Of a DNA stretch of 64,000 bases, positions 44,684 to 53,860 are shown piece after piece. Under the pieces are notes generated by a model. It saw only the letters and a program-made list of their open reading frames with translations. It did not search any database and was not told the origin of the DNA. Positions within the stretch are counted from its first letter, which is position 1. Each line of letters begins with the position of its first letter. Origin of the DNA: Arthrobacter bambusae (GTDB lineage Bacteria > Actinomycetota > Actinomycetes > Actinomycetales > Micrococcaceae); NCBI RefSeq assembly GCF_022606295.1, contig NZ_JAHHZS010000018.1, forward strand, positions 35,862 through 99,861, read 5' to 3'. The position numbers and the translations under genes are program-made.

Positions 44684-45537
44684 AGTCCCCTGCAGCTGAG
44701 AGGAACGCCAGTCCATGGCCTCGGAATATCCCATATGAATTCCTGTTGATAGCACTGCCGCAGGCGCACATCCCAACCCGGATTATGCTGACGCGGGCAC
44801 ACCGGCCCGTGGAGACGTCCCGTTCGTGCTGAGTGTGGCGTCCGCTACACAATCACGACGTTTGCACTCGGCCGGGAATGGCGGACGGAGTCTGTGGGAT
44901 GACCGATACCTGAAGCAGTCATGAACCGGTCCTACTTGCTGGCTGTACGCGGTTGCCTCCTGCACGGACTTGCGACGGACATCAAGGCGGCCTTTCCGCA
45001 CATGCGTGGCTTCTCCCGCCGAACCTGTTCTAGATGAACCTTTGCTGGCGAGTGGGACGTAGTCGTGATCGGTAACGCCGGTTGAGGCTGCCACGAGTGC
45101 AAAAGACGCGACCTCCTGTATCCGCTTCCACGGATTCACGTGTGCAGGGTTGAACTACACCCCATCCTGACGTGAAAGCCGCCTGACAAGGGAGGATTTG
45201 GCCTGTGGACGGAGTTCCTGCTTGTTCTCAAAGGCCCGCCCAGTCACGACATGTGACATAGCCACCCCATGTCCCAAACGGCCTTCATCGAGTCCAGATT
45301 CTTTGGACTATTTCGACAATTCTCGGGCTACCCACCCCGTTTCCTTCCCCTCCGAATGTCAGGGTGGGATCTGAGAACATCATGAGCCGCCGTCAATAAA
45401 TCGGAATTTCGCGCTATTCTGACGCCGCCACACGAAGCGGCGGGAGGACCGAATCTCCATTACTGCGTTGCCGGCATGTGATTGGGGGTGTGATTTAGCC
45501 GTTGAAACTTACTGCTGTTCCATGGCACGATGAGAGC
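44684..45537. other. 850-bp region without a recognisable gene
   Basis: Several short frames of random character on both strands. No IS ends, tRNA or known domain seen. Upstream DNA of the toxin-antitoxin pair (about 45370-45537) probably holds its promoter. Confidence 0.5.
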
Positions 45538-45930
45538 ATGACAGCCGTTGCAGGAGCCCGTGGCGGGCTGAAAGCGCACCAGGATTCCGTTCGGCTTTCC
45601 GAGCCTGAATTGGTCAGGGACCTGCGGGACATCCTGGGGGCGAAGCTCGTTGCTTACATCGGGTCGGTTAAGGAAACCCGGGCGGTGCGTCAGTGGGCCG
45701 ACGGTGAGCGGAAACCGTCAGCCGAGGTGATGACCCGGCTGCGTCATGCCTACCACGTCGCAGCTCTGTTGGCTGAGCGGGACTCCCGGTCCGTGGTCCA
45801 AGCCTGGTTCCAGGGAATGAACCCCCAACTGGACGATGTGCCGCCCGCGCGACTACTGCGCGAAGGCCAGGTCGACGACGCGGCACAGGCGGTCCTTGCC
45901 GCTGCCAGGGCATTCGCGGCAGCAGGCTGA
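45538..45930 (+). CDS. Xre/MbcA-like antitoxin of a RES toxin
   Basis: A 130-residue protein: LSEPELVRDLRDILGAKLVA and RAVRQWADGERKPS form the Xre-type DNA-binding region, and a C-terminal AWFQGMNPQLDDVPPARLL block is the toxin-binding part of MbcA/ParS/Xre antitoxins. The gene precedes the RES toxin with a 3-bp gap, the standard order. It should neutralise the toxin and repress the operon. Confidence 0.88.
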   Translation: MTAVAGARGGLKAHQDSVRLSEPELVRDLRDILGAKLVAYIGSVKETRAVRQWADGERKPSAEVMTRLRHAYHVAALLAERDSRSVVQAWFQGMNPQLDDVPPARLLREGQVDDAAQAVLAAARAFAAAG

Positions 45931-45933
45931 CGG

Positions 45934-46641
45934 GTGGGTTCGGAGCAACAACTGGCAACAGCCACTGCTGACACCCGGGTTTGGCGCATTGGTTTCCGCC
46001 CGGATCCTTGGGCGTGGAGTGGCTGGGAGTGGGCAACCGATGGCAGGTTCCCCGGCCGGTGGGATGACCTGCACGGAAACTTCCGGACCGTCTACGCCGG
46101 CTCCAGCCTGAGGGCATGCCTGCTCGAGGTTCTCGCCGCCTTCCGCCGTGACGCGAGGCTGGCCGTGGAGCTGGACGAGATCGTCGAGGATGACGAAGAT
46201 GCGGTGCTGCACCCGACACTGGTTTCCGGGCAGGTGCCCCGGGAATGGCTTGACGCCCGCGCAGCGACGTCAGCCAAACTCACCGGCACGTACTGCGCCG
46301 TGACGGACTCCCGGTCGATCGCTGTCCTGCATCCGCACTTCATCGGAGTGGCTCTCAGCCTCGGGCTCTTGGACCTGGACGCCGCAGCCCTAAAAGATGC
46401 CCGGCCGCGCCGGTTGACCCAGGCAATCGCCGCTTGGCTCTACGAGACAACCGACCTCGACGGAGTTACCTTCGCGTCCCGCCATGGCGACGACCTGAAA
46501 CTCTGGGCAATCTTCGAACGACCAGGCGACCCTTACGTCAGCCCGAAGCTAACTCACGCCAAGCCCGAGGAACTGCACCACGACAGCGATGCGATCAAGG
46601 ACGCCTTCCGGATGCTCGGCCTGACCTGGGGGAGCGAATAG
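45934..46641 (+). CDS. RES-domain toxin (probable NAD-degrading)
   Basis: A 235-residue RES-domain protein: VWRIGFRPDPW (Arg of RES), GNFRTVYAGSSLRACLLEVL (Ser and Glu region) and a C-terminal DGVTFASRHGDDLKLWAIFE. The family (MbcT and homologues) destroys NAD when not bound by antitoxin. GTG start at 45934. The pair seems intact inside an otherwise decayed area, which fits the persistence of addiction modules. Confidence 0.88.
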   Translation: MGSEQQLATATADTRVWRIGFRPDPWAWSGWEWATDGRFPGRWDDLHGNFRTVYAGSSLRACLLEVLAAFRRDARLAVELDEIVEDDEDAVLHPTLVSGQVPREWLDARAATSAKLTGTYCAVTDSRSIAVLHPHFIGVALSLGLLDLDAAALKDARPRRLTQAIAAWLYETTDLDGVTFASRHGDDLKLWAIFERPGDPYVSPKLTHAKPEELHHDSDAIKDAFRMLGLTWGSE

Positions 46642-46879
46642 TCCGCTCCCCCGGCTCCTCGCCCTAGCTTGACGCAATCTCCATTATCGGCGGCCAAATA
46701 ACGGGAGTAGAAGCAGCTGCGACAACTCCCGTCCTGCGACGAATCCGGCGTTTCCGCAGGTCAGCACGCCTTTGAAGCAAATGAACGTTCTTGTAGGTTG
46801 AGCCTGAGTTTGCCCTTGGATCGCTTGCCACTGCAGGTTTCCTGCATCCAATGCATGTTTCCATGGTTTAGGGGTCGTT

Positions 46880-47779
46880 GTGAGTGATGCCGTTCCGGGT
46901 TTCGTCCCGCGGATGCTGGTGGATCCGGACATTGGGCTGTTCCGGGCTGATGAACGGGTTTTCACGGCCATGCTCGAGGGCTGGCGGGCGCAGATGTTGG
47001 CTCGTGGCCTCACGACGGAGACCATCAAGAAGCGTTGCCAGTTGCTGGAGCGTTTTCAGGGCTTCACGGGTGAATTTCCGTGGCGATGGGGTCCGGCCGA
47101 CATCGAGGACTTCCTGGGCGATCTGCGCTCGGGCGAGAAGCCGATCAGCCTGAAGACGTTGCGCTCATACAGCAACGCTGTGGCGATGTTCTGCTCCTAC
47201 CTGACCCATCCGGGCTATGGGTGGGGCGAGTTCTGCGAACGGACTTTCGGTGATATTCCGAGCCAGATCTGCTTCGAGTGGAACATGCCACGGCACACGA
47301 CCGATGATGCCGTCCCGGCGAAGAAGCGCTCGTTCACCAAGGCGGAACTGCAGCGGCTGTTCGACTACATCGATGACCTCGTCGACCGGGAATACGCCGC
47401 CGGCAGTAAGCGCTGGCTGCCCCTGTTCCGCGACTCGGTGGCGTTCAAGGTCTGTTATGCCTACGGGCTTCGCCGGCGTGAAATGACCATGCTGGACCTG
47501 GAGGACTTCGGCCCGAATCCGCACGTCAGCGACTACGGCCGGTTCGGGGCAGTCCAGGTGCGGTTTGCCAAGGGCACTGCGGGCTCAGGACCCAGACGGC
47601 GCACCGTGTTGACCGTGCCGGAGTTCGACTGGGTGGTGGACCAGCTCAAGACCTGGACATCCGGCGGGATGCGGCAGCAGTTCCCGACAGCTGAACGGTC
47701 TTCGGCGCTGTGGCCGAGCGAGCGTGGCGCCCGCCGTTGCCGACTTCGTTCTGGAGCAAGTCGCGAACCACGCGGATAG
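46880..47779 (+). pseudogene. truncated tyrosine recombinase/integrase
   Basis: A 299-residue frame with the N-terminal SAM-like core-binding domain (TTETIKKRCQLLERFQGF) and the start of the catalytic domain (AYGLRRREMTMLDLEDFGP with the first catalytic Arg; VRFAKGTAGSGPRRRTV). After ALWPSERGA the frame departs from the expected sequence and stops, so the HxxR and Tyr motifs are missing. GTG start at 46880. Likely inactive remnant of a mobile element. Confidence 0.8.
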
Positions 47780-47795
47780 TGCTCGCGTACCCTCG

Positions 47796-48074
47796 CTAAC
47801 AACTCCCCGAACCGACGGTTACCCAAGGACATGCCTGGTCAGCGCCGTCCGCTTGCAGCCAAAGCACGCTGCAATCACTGGCAATCATGTCGACACGCCC
47901 GGATGCGACAGACGTTCCATGCTCATAAATCACCACTTCATCGGTGGGTGACAGACGGGCCCAGGCACGGATCGGCGTCAAGTCCGGAGGGTTCTGCTTA
48001 GCGTCAGTTTCCATCCAGGACGTGTAGGCGTGACCCAAGGGATTCCTTTTCCTTATCTGGTGACGTCGAGGCAT
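47796..48074 (-). CDS. small hypothetical protein
   Basis: A 92-residue frame. The segment RLSPTDEVVIYEHGTSVASG and RVDMIASDCSVLWLQADG has the pattern of small actinobacterial proteins that contain a short beta-barrel (..VxHxGxxVxxGRVDxVxxDGSVLWLxxDG). AGGGA is 6 bp before the ATG at 48074; ATG at 48014 is an alternative. Downstream of the opcA gene on the same strand. Function unknown. Confidence 0.5.
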   Translation of the reverse strand: MPRRHQIRKRNPLGHAYTSWMETDAKQNPPDLTPIRAWARLSPTDEVVIYEHGTSVASGRVDMIASDCSVLWLQADGADQACPWVTVGSGSC

Positions 48075-48116
48075 GGCAATCCCTGATGGGAATCGGTGCC
48101 GCTATCCTGCGGAAGC

Positions 48117-49058
48117 TCACCGGCGCAAATCAATAGTGTGTTTTATGGCATTGAAGCCGGCCTGGAGAGCGTCGCCGAAGACCTCGTCCGGGTCAAGACG
48201 GCGCAATTCCTCGACCAGGCAGTCCTGCAGGGTGCGGCGGGGCAGGGAGATCCGGTGTGCGGGCTGGCCCGGCTGGGTCAGTTCCGCGACGGCGTTTCCG
48301 GGCCGGAACAGCCGAATCTCACCACAGGCCCGGGTGAGGCGGACGCCCCGGATCCCGGTCCCTGCGGGGTGCCCCACGATGGTGACAGGAACGTCCAGGG
48401 CGCTCTGCAGCCAAGTTGCCAGCAGGATCGTACTGGGTGAGTCGGTGGCGCCTTCGACGGCGATGGCCGAGACGGGGTCGGCGTCCATTTGGTCGAAGAC
48501 CGCGGCGAGTTGCATGCGCCAGTTCGTCAGCCGGGTCCAGGCCAGGTCCGTGTCGCCGGCCTTGTAGGTGCGGCGGATGTTCTCCAGCGCCGCGGCCGGG
48601 TCTGCCTCGTTGGCGGAGTCGGTGATGCGGCGGTGCGCGATGCGTCCGATGGAGGTATTGCTGGCCCGTTCCGGGGCGCTGTCCGGCCACCAGGCTACGA
48701 TCGGTGCGTCCGGGAGCAGCAGCGCGGCCACGAGGGATTCGCTTTCGTGGGCGAGCTGGCCGAAGCCGCGGAGCACGATCACTTCGGAGGCGCCGGCGTC
48801 CCCGCCGACGCGGATCTGGGCGTCGAGCCGATCCGGGGCTTCGGTGCCGGCGTCGGCGTCGGCGAGCACGATGATCCGGCAGGGGTGTTCGCGGCTGGCC
48901 TCGTTGGCGGCCTCGATGGCTTCTTCCTCGAGCCCGGACTTGGTGACCACCACGAGGGTGAGTACCCGGCCCAGGGCGATCACGCCGCCTTGTTCGCGCA
49001 GGGCCATGAGCTTCTTGGAAACGTTCGAGGTGGTGGTGTCCGGCAGGTCCACAATCAT
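48117..49058 (-). CDS. opcA: OpcA, glucose-6-phosphate dehydrogenase assembly protein
   Basis: A 313-residue OpcA: MIVDLPDTTTSNVSKKLMAL, LTLVVVTKSGLEEEAIEAAN, DAPIVAWWPDSAPE and a C-terminal IRLFRPGNAVAELTQPGQ are typical. The ATG at 49058 overlaps the zwf stop (ATGA). In actinobacteria and cyanobacteria OpcA activates G6PDH allosterically. Same length as usual homologues. Confidence 0.94.
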   Translation of the reverse strand: MIVDLPDTTTSNVSKKLMALREQGGVIALGRVLTLVVVTKSGLEEEAIEAANEASREHPCRIIVLADADAGTEAPDRLDAQIRVGGDAGASEVIVLRGFGQLAHESESLVAALLLPDAPIVAWWPDSAPERASNTSIGRIAHRRITDSANEADPAAALENIRRTYKAGDTDLAWTRLTNWRMQLAAVFDQMDADPVSAIAVEGATDSPSTILLATWLQSALDVPVTIVGHPAGTGIRGVRLTRACGEIRLFRPGNAVAELTQPGQPAHRISLPRRTLQDCLVEELRRLDPDEVFGDALQAGFNAIKHTIDLRR

Positions 49059-50614
49059 GGCCTTCTCCACGTTCGTCCGTCGCGGGCCAGCAACTCATCG
49101 GCACTGGCCGGGCCCCAGGAGCCGGGGGCGTAGGGCTGGGGTTGTTCGTCCAGGGAAGCCCAGTAGTCCTCGAACGGGTCAAGGATCTTCCAGGACAGCT
49201 CCACTTCCTCGTGCCGCGGGAACAGTGGCGGCTCGCCCAGGAGCACGTCCAGGATCAGCCGCTCGTACGCCTCCGGGGACGATTCGGTGAACGAGTGGCC
49301 GTAGCCGAAGTCCATGGTGACGTCGCGGACTTCCATCTGCGTGCCCGGGACCTTCGACCCGAAGCGGATGGTCACACCTTCATCGGGCTGGACCCGGATC
49401 ACCACGGCGTTCTGGCCGAAGTCATCCTCCCCGTGGTCACGGAACAACAGGTTGGGTGCACGCTTGAATACCACCGCGATCTCAGTCACGCGCCGGCCCA
49501 GGCGCTTGCCCGCGCGGAGGTAGAACGGCACCCCGGACCAGCGGCGGGTGTGGATGTCCACCCGGATCGCCGCGAACGTTTCGGTGGTGGAATTGGCGGG
49601 GATGCCTTCTTCCTCCAGGTAGCCCTGGACCTGCTCGCCGCCCTGCCAGCCGCCGGTGAACTGGCCGCGTGCCGAGTGCGTGGACAGGTCCTCGGGGAGC
49701 TTGACGGCGGCGAGGACCTTTTCCTTCTCCGCGCGCAGGTCGTCGGCGTTGAAGGAGATGGGTTCCTCCATCGCGGTCAGCGCCAGCAGCTGGAGCAGGT
49801 GGTTCTGGATCACGTCGCGGGCCGCGCCCACGCCGTCGTAATAGCCTGCCCGGCCGCCGGTGCCGATGTCCTCGGCCATGGTGATCTGGACGTGGTCCAC
49901 GTAGTTCGCGTTCCACAACGGCTCGAACAGCTGGTTCGCGAACCGCAGCGCCAGGATGTTCTGGACCGTTTCCTTGCCCAGGTAGTGGTCGATCCGGAAC
50001 ACCGCATCGGGGGGGAACACGGACTCCACGATGGCGTTCAGCTTCCGCGCCGACTCGAGGTCGTGACCGAAGGGCTTCTCGACGACCACCCGCCGCCACT
50101 GCCCGGACTTCGCCTGGGCGAGGCCGTGCTTGGACAGTTGCCGGCAGACCTGCTCGAAGGCCTTGGGCGGGATGGAGAGGTAGAAGCCGTGGTTGCCGCG
50201 CGTTCCGCGGCTCGCGTCGAGTTCATCGAGCACGTCGCCGAGGCGCTCGAAGGCGTCGTCGTCGTCGAACTCTCCCTGGACGAAGCGGATGCCGGAGGCG
50301 AGCTGTTCCCAGACGGCCTCGTCGAACTTGGTGCGCGCGTGGGCCTTGACGTTTTCCTTGACCTCGGCGGCGAAGTCCTCGTTGTCCCAGTCACGCCGGC
50401 CGAAGCCCACCAGCGCGAAGCTGGGCGGGAGCAGGCCGCGGTTGGCAAGGTCATACACGGCTGGCATGAGTTTCTTGCGGGCGAGGTCGCCGGTGACTCC
50501 GAAGAACACCAACGACGACGGCCCGGCAATGCGGTTCAGGCGCCGGTCCCGCGGATCCCGAAGGGGATTACGCAGCCCGGTCCTGACCTTCGGATCAACG
50601 TGGGTAGCAGTCAT
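49055..50614 (-). CDS. zwf: glucose-6-phosphate 1-dehydrogenase
   Basis: A 519-residue G6PDH: VFFGVTGDLARKKLMPAVYD (NADP site), VVEKPFGHDLESARKL, FRIDHYLGKETVQN (catalytic His) and RAGKRLGRRVTEIAVVFK. The ATG at 50614 gives MTATHVDP; the longer upstream frame has no coding signal. Makes 6-phosphogluconolactone and NADPH. With the adjoining hxlA-hxlB it would allow cyclic oxidation of formaldehyde through hexulose-6-phosphate, G6P and 6-phosphogluconate. The gnd gene is not in the window. Confidence 0.96.
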   Translation of the reverse strand: MTATHVDPKVRTGLRNPLRDPRDRRLNRIAGPSSLVFFGVTGDLARKKLMPAVYDLANRGLLPPSFALVGFGRRDWDNEDFAAEVKENVKAHARTKFDEAVWEQLASGIRFVQGEFDDDDAFERLGDVLDELDASRGTRGNHGFYLSIPPKAFEQVCRQLSKHGLAQAKSGQWRRVVVEKPFGHDLESARKLNAIVESVFPPDAVFRIDHYLGKETVQNILALRFANQLFEPLWNANYVDHVQITMAEDIGTGGRAGYYDGVGAARDVIQNHLLQLLALTAMEEPISFNADDLRAEKEKVLAAVKLPEDLSTHSARGQFTGGWQGGEQVQGYLEEEGIPANSTTETFAAIRVDIHTRRWSGVPFYLRAGKRLGRRVTEIAVVFKRAPNLLFRDHGEDDFGQNAVVIRVQPDEGVTIRFGSKVPGTQMEVRDVTMDFGYGHSFTESSPEAYERLILDVLLGEPPLFPRHEEVELSWKILDPFEDYWASLDEQPQPYAPGSWGPASADELLARDGRTWRRP

Positions 50615-50660
50615 TGTTATGTCTGGCTTTCGACAATGGGGTGGGGTCGCCGACCGAAGG

Positions 50661-50870
50661 TCACGAGAGTATCTGCTCACGGGTCTCCCCAAAGGGGACC
50701 GCATCGCTGAGCGCGAGCGTGTACCGGAAAGGATCATGACGGGTGACCAGGATGCCGGCAAATTGTTGGGGCATTTGCCGGAGCGAGGCCTCTGCATCGT
50801 CGAGCAACTCGTAAAGACGAGCAGGATCGCTAACGTGGATTTCCACGTGCTCGGCAGTCTGACTACGCAT
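50661..50870 (-). CDS. small conserved-looking protein before zwf
   Basis: A 69-residue protein (EHVEIHVSDPARLYELLDD, PQQFAGILVTRHDPFRYTL). GGGAAGGAAG stands 10 bp upstream of the ATG at 50870; the upstream extension of the frame lies in the hairpin region and is discarded. It sits between hxlA and zwf on the same strand. Its two-strand, one-helix pattern has no known assignment to me. It might be a regulator of the dissimilatory cycle. Confidence 0.6.
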   Translation of the reverse strand: MRSQTAEHVEIHVSDPARLYELLDDAEASLRQMPQQFAGILVTRHDPFRYTLALSDAVPFGETREQILS

Positions 50871-50913
50871 GATGAACAGCTTCCTTCCCAGGGGTGTGGT
50901 TCCCCCAAGTGCC

Positions 50914-50937
50914 AAACGCTCATCCTTGAGCGTTTGA
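50914..50937 (-). promoter_or_regulatory. hairpin in the leader of the small gene-zwf-opcA unit
   Basis: CAAACGCTCA and TGAGCGTTTG form a perfect 10-bp stem with a 4-nt loop, 44 bp before the small gene. No T-run follows on the minus strand, so it may be an attenuator or protein-binding hairpin and not a terminator. Confidence 0.5.
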
Positions 50938-50949
50938 TGAGCCTTCAAA

Positions 50950-50990
50950 GCTGTACTGCCCGCGGCGACGTTCTCCGCGGGCAGTACAGC
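50950..50990 (-). terminator. large hairpin after hxlA
   Basis: A perfect 16-bp inverted repeat, GCTGTACTGCCCGCGG (50950-50965) and its complement at 50975-50990, with a 9-nt loop, 18 bp past the hxlA stop. TTTG follows on the minus strand. Likely a terminator or processing hairpin that separates hxlA from zwf. Confidence 0.7.
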
Positions 50991-51008
50991 CACCATCACT
51001 GGGGACGG

Positions 51009-51632
51009 TTAGACGATTGCAGCGCGGAGCTGCTTGGCTGCCAGTGCCGGGTCGGCTGCGCCGTAAATGGCGCCGCCGGCTACGGCGACATCGGCGCCGG
51101 CCTGCTGGACGGCCGCGATGGTGTCGAGCTTCACGCCGCCTGCAACGGAGAACGGAACGCGGGCTTCTGCACCGGCGCGGAGCAGACCGTTCAGGTCGAA
51201 GCCGGGCTTTGCCTGCTCGTCCAGTCCGGCGTGCATCTCAACGAACTTGGCGCCCAGGGCGCGGGCTTCCTTGGCACGGGTTACCTTGTCTGCGACGCCG
51301 ATGAGGTCAACGACGATGCCCTTGTTGTGGGCCTTGGCAGCCTTGACGGCACCGGCGATGGTGGAGTCGTCGGCGGTACCGAGCACGGTCATCAGGTCGG
51401 CACCGGCCTTGAAAGCGATGTCGGCTTCGAGTTCTCCGGCGTCCATGGTCTTCATGTCAGCGAAGACGATCTTGTCCGGGTGGGCGTTCTTGACGGCCGT
51501 GACCGCGGAGAGGCCGGCAGCCTTGATCAAGGGGGTTCCGAGCTCGATGATGTCAACGAACTCGGCGACCTGAGCGGCCAGTTCGAGGGCGGCTTCAGTG
51601 GTCAGGACGTCCATAGCAACTTGGAGTTTCAT
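51009..51632 (-). CDS. hxlA: 3-hexulose-6-phosphate synthase
   Basis: A 207-residue enzyme of the OMP decarboxylase superfamily: KLQVAMDVLTTEAALELA, IIELGTPLIKAAGL, KIVFADMKTMDAGELEA (Asp-Lys active site) and VAGGVKLDTIAAVQQAGAD. It condenses formaldehyde with ribulose 5-phosphate. Length is as expected for HPS. It follows hxlB by 55 bp. In this setting it would capture formaldehyde released by O-demethylation. Confidence 0.95.
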   Translation of the reverse strand: MKLQVAMDVLTTEAALELAAQVAEFVDIIELGTPLIKAAGLSAVTAVKNAHPDKIVFADMKTMDAGELEADIAFKAGADLMTVLGTADDSTIAGAVKAAKAHNKGIVVDLIGVADKVTRAKEARALGAKFVEMHAGLDEQAKPGFDLNGLLRAGAEARVPFSVAGGVKLDTIAAVQQAGADVAVAGGAIYGAADPALAAKQLRAAIV

Positions 51633-51687
51633 GGTGTTGTTTTCCTTCTGTTAGGAACTGCGGTGGGTGTGGAACATTCTCGGTTGC

Positions 51688-52275
51688 TTATTCGAGGTTT
51701 GCGTGCCTCAGCCAGAGCTGTTCGGCCGGTACGTCGGTGTTGTCCCAGAGGGTCTGGAACACGGATTCTGTGGCGAGGAACAGGACCTGTTCGAATAGGC
51801 TTCCTGAGTACTGGCGGGAAAGATTGGATCCATGGTCGGTCTTTTGCGCTGCAGGAATGATGACCAGTTCATCGGACAGCGCTGCGAGCGGTGATTCTGG
51901 GTTCGTGGTGAATGCAGCGATCCGCGCTCCCGCCCGGGATGCGGTCTCAGCTGCCTTGACCACTCCGGGCGTGGTTCCGGAACCGGAGGCAACCATGAGC
52001 AGGTCGCCGGAACTGATTGCGGGTGTGGTGGTGTCTCCGGCGACGTGAACCGTATGGCCCAGGTGCATCAACCTCATTGCTGCCATTCGAAGGACCAGGC
52101 CGCTCCGCCCGGCTCCGGCGGCGAAGATTCTGTCTGCCGGTCCGATACTGGCAGCCAACAATGCCAATTGCTTCTGGTCTATCCCGGCGGCTGTTGCAGC
52201 GATCTCGTCGCGTATGAGGGACAGGTTACGGGTCAAGGAATTTGCTGTCTTATCTGACGTCGTTGGGCTGGTCAT
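51688..52275 (-). CDS. hxlB: 6-phospho-3-hexuloisomerase
   Basis: A 195-residue SIS-domain isomerase: IFAAGAGRSGLVLRMAAMRL, LMVASGSGTTPGVVKAAETA, TTNPESPLAALSDELVII and the C-terminal SGSLFEQVLFLATESVF. It converts hexulose-6-phosphate to fructose 6-phosphate. Lies upstream of hxlA, the reverse of the order in many methylotrophs. The gap to the upstream alcohol dehydrogenase is 82 bp, so an internal promoter is possible. Confidence 0.95.
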   Translation of the reverse strand: MTSPTTSDKTANSLTRNLSLIRDEIAATAAGIDQKQLALLAASIGPADRIFAAGAGRSGLVLRMAAMRLMHLGHTVHVAGDTTTPAISSGDLLMVASGSGTTPGVVKAAETASRAGARIAAFTTNPESPLAALSDELVIIPAAQKTDHGSNLSRQYSGSLFEQVLFLATESVFQTLWDNTDVPAEQLWLRHANLE

Positions 52276-52357
52276 TCGCGAGTCCTTCCGGGCTGTGTCT
52301 GCGGTCTGTTCGTTTGTCCTTCCCGCGGGTTTCCTTCCGTGAGCGCTTCTCGTGCGG

Positions 52358-53467
52358 TCAGACTTCTACGAGATAGCTCGTGAACCCGCCGTCGCCACTG
52401 GCCGCCCCTGAGATCGCTTCATTGATCTCGTCCAAGGGCCAGCTCTTGGGCTGGAGTACGGAGATGTCGAGCGCTCCGCTGCCCAACATTCCGGCCAGTT
52501 CCATTGCCTCGGCCGAGGTAAACCAGACGGAACCCAGCAGTTCCATCTGTTCGTCCATCCACCACTTCACATCGACGCTGAGGTCGCCGGCCGTTCCGCC
52601 GATGTTGATGATGCGCCCGCCCCGCCTCACCCCGTGCATTGCGTCCTTGAGCGAGTCGAGCGAGGCGACGGCGCCGAGGGTATCAGCCATCAGGTCTGCC
52701 CCGCCGCCGTCTGTCAGGGACTTTACCCAGGTCTCGGTGCTTCCTTCACTGTTCGAAAATGTCTCGATTCGTTCCGGCGCGAGTTGTTTCAGCCGCTCCA
52801 GCAACGGCAGCCCTCTGGCGACGGCGAAGATGCGCGAGACACCCAGGGCCAGGGCAATGAGCGTGACTCCGACGCCGAGCGTTCCGGTTGCACCGTTAAT
52901 GATCAGCGATTTTCCGGCCAGCGGGCCCATCTTCTTGACTGCCGCATAAGACGTGCCGAGGTAACCCATCCTGGTGGCCTGCCGGAACTCGATGTTGTCC
53001 GGGAGCTTCACGAGTGCGCTTTGTGGGGCACGCATATATTCACAGAAGCCACCGTGGGGATGGTTCTTGAACATTTCGAGGCTCTTGGCGTTGTAGCCGA
53101 AATAGCCGTTCAAAGTCCAGTAGTCGCACCGCTGAGGGGTTCCCGAAGCGCAGGCGTGACACGCGCCGCAGGAGCGGCCGGGATTGACATAGACACGGTC
53201 GCCGGGCTCGACGTTGACCACGAGCTCGCCGACCTCATGGACGACGCCCACCGGGTCGAGCCCGAAGATTGCCGGCCGCGGGGGAAGTGGCATCTGGGGA
53301 TACCACGTCTCCCAGTTCGCCAGAACGTTGGCAAGGTTAGGCACCATGCCACAGCCCTTCACCTCAACCACTACATCGGTGCCGGCGGCCCGCGGCCGCT
53401 CGACGTTCTCGATCAACATTTTTTCGCCGACGGTGTGCAGCCGCGCGGCACGCATTGAATTGTCCAT
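52358..53467 (-). CDS. medium-chain zinc-type alcohol dehydrogenase with altered catalytic motif
   Basis: A 369-residue MDR: the structural zinc loop GRSCGACHACASGTPQRC is complete, the cofactor region has INGATGTLGVGVTLIALALG. The usual GHE catalytic motif reads GLD (AIFGLDPVGVVHEVG), so the normal His ligand of the catalytic zinc is missing. Start at 53467 with AGAGGAA upstream. It stands between the ferredoxin and hxlB. Candidate substrates are an aromatic alcohol from the VAO product or a hydroxymethyl adduct; this is open. Confidence 0.88.
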   Translation of the reverse strand: MDNSMRAARLHTVGEKMLIENVERPRAAGTDVVVEVKGCGMVPNLANVLANWETWYPQMPLPPRPAIFGLDPVGVVHEVGELVVNVEPGDRVYVNPGRSCGACHACASGTPQRCDYWTLNGYFGYNAKSLEMFKNHPHGGFCEYMRAPQSALVKLPDNIEFRQATRMGYLGTSYAAVKKMGPLAGKSLIINGATGTLGVGVTLIALALGVSRIFAVARGLPLLERLKQLAPERIETFSNSEGSTETWVKSLTDGGGADLMADTLGAVASLDSLKDAMHGVRRGGRIINIGGTAGDLSVDVKWWMDEQMELLGSVWFTSAEAMELAGMLGSGALDISVLQPKSWPLDEINEAISGAASGDGGFTSYLVEV

Positions 53468-53499
53468 CTGTTCCTCTTCTCGAACCAGCAAGTAACTGT

Positions 53500-53817
53500 T
53501 TAGTCTTCGGGGGCTACGGTCACCCGCATGCCCTGAAGGCCGGCGTCGAACGTCAGCTGGCAGGACAGCCGTGAATGTTCTTCGAGGAAGTCGGAGGAGT
53601 CGAGGAGGTCCTCTTCGTCCCGTGACTTCGCAGGAAGTTCGACGCCGGCCGGAAGGTCTTCGATGTAGACGTGGCAGGTGGCGCAGGAGAGTGCTCCTCC
53701 GCAGATGGCCTGCAGCTCATCTATTCCACCGTTGCGGATGCTTTGCATCAGGGAGATGCCGGGCCGGCCCTCCACCTCGTGGGTTACGGAATCCCGGGTA
53801 GTGACGGTAAATTGCAT
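53500..53817 (-). CDS. [2Fe-2S] ferredoxin, putidaredoxin type
   Basis: A 105-residue ferredoxin. Cluster cysteines are Cys39, Cys45 and Cys48 in ICGGALSCATCHVYIEDLP and Cys86 in SRLSCQLTF, the adrenodoxin/putidaredoxin spacing. A GAGGAG site is placed well before the ATG. It should carry electrons from the flavoprotein reductase encoded upstream to the P450 of the same gene series. Confidence 0.93.
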   Translation of the reverse strand: MQFTVTTRDSVTHEVEGRPGISLMQSIRNGGIDELQAICGGALSCATCHVYIEDLPAGVELPAKSRDEEDLLDSSDFLEEHSRLSCQLTFDAGLQGMRVTVAPED

Positions 53818-53860
53818 GATTACTCCTCTTCTTTGAGTAGGAAATGCCGCAGCGCGGCAC

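Noticed and set aside
49142..51860. Two plus-strand frames of more than 500 codons opposite zwf and hxlA
   Set aside because: They mirror highly conserved minus-strand genes; composition and lack of motifs show antisense origin.
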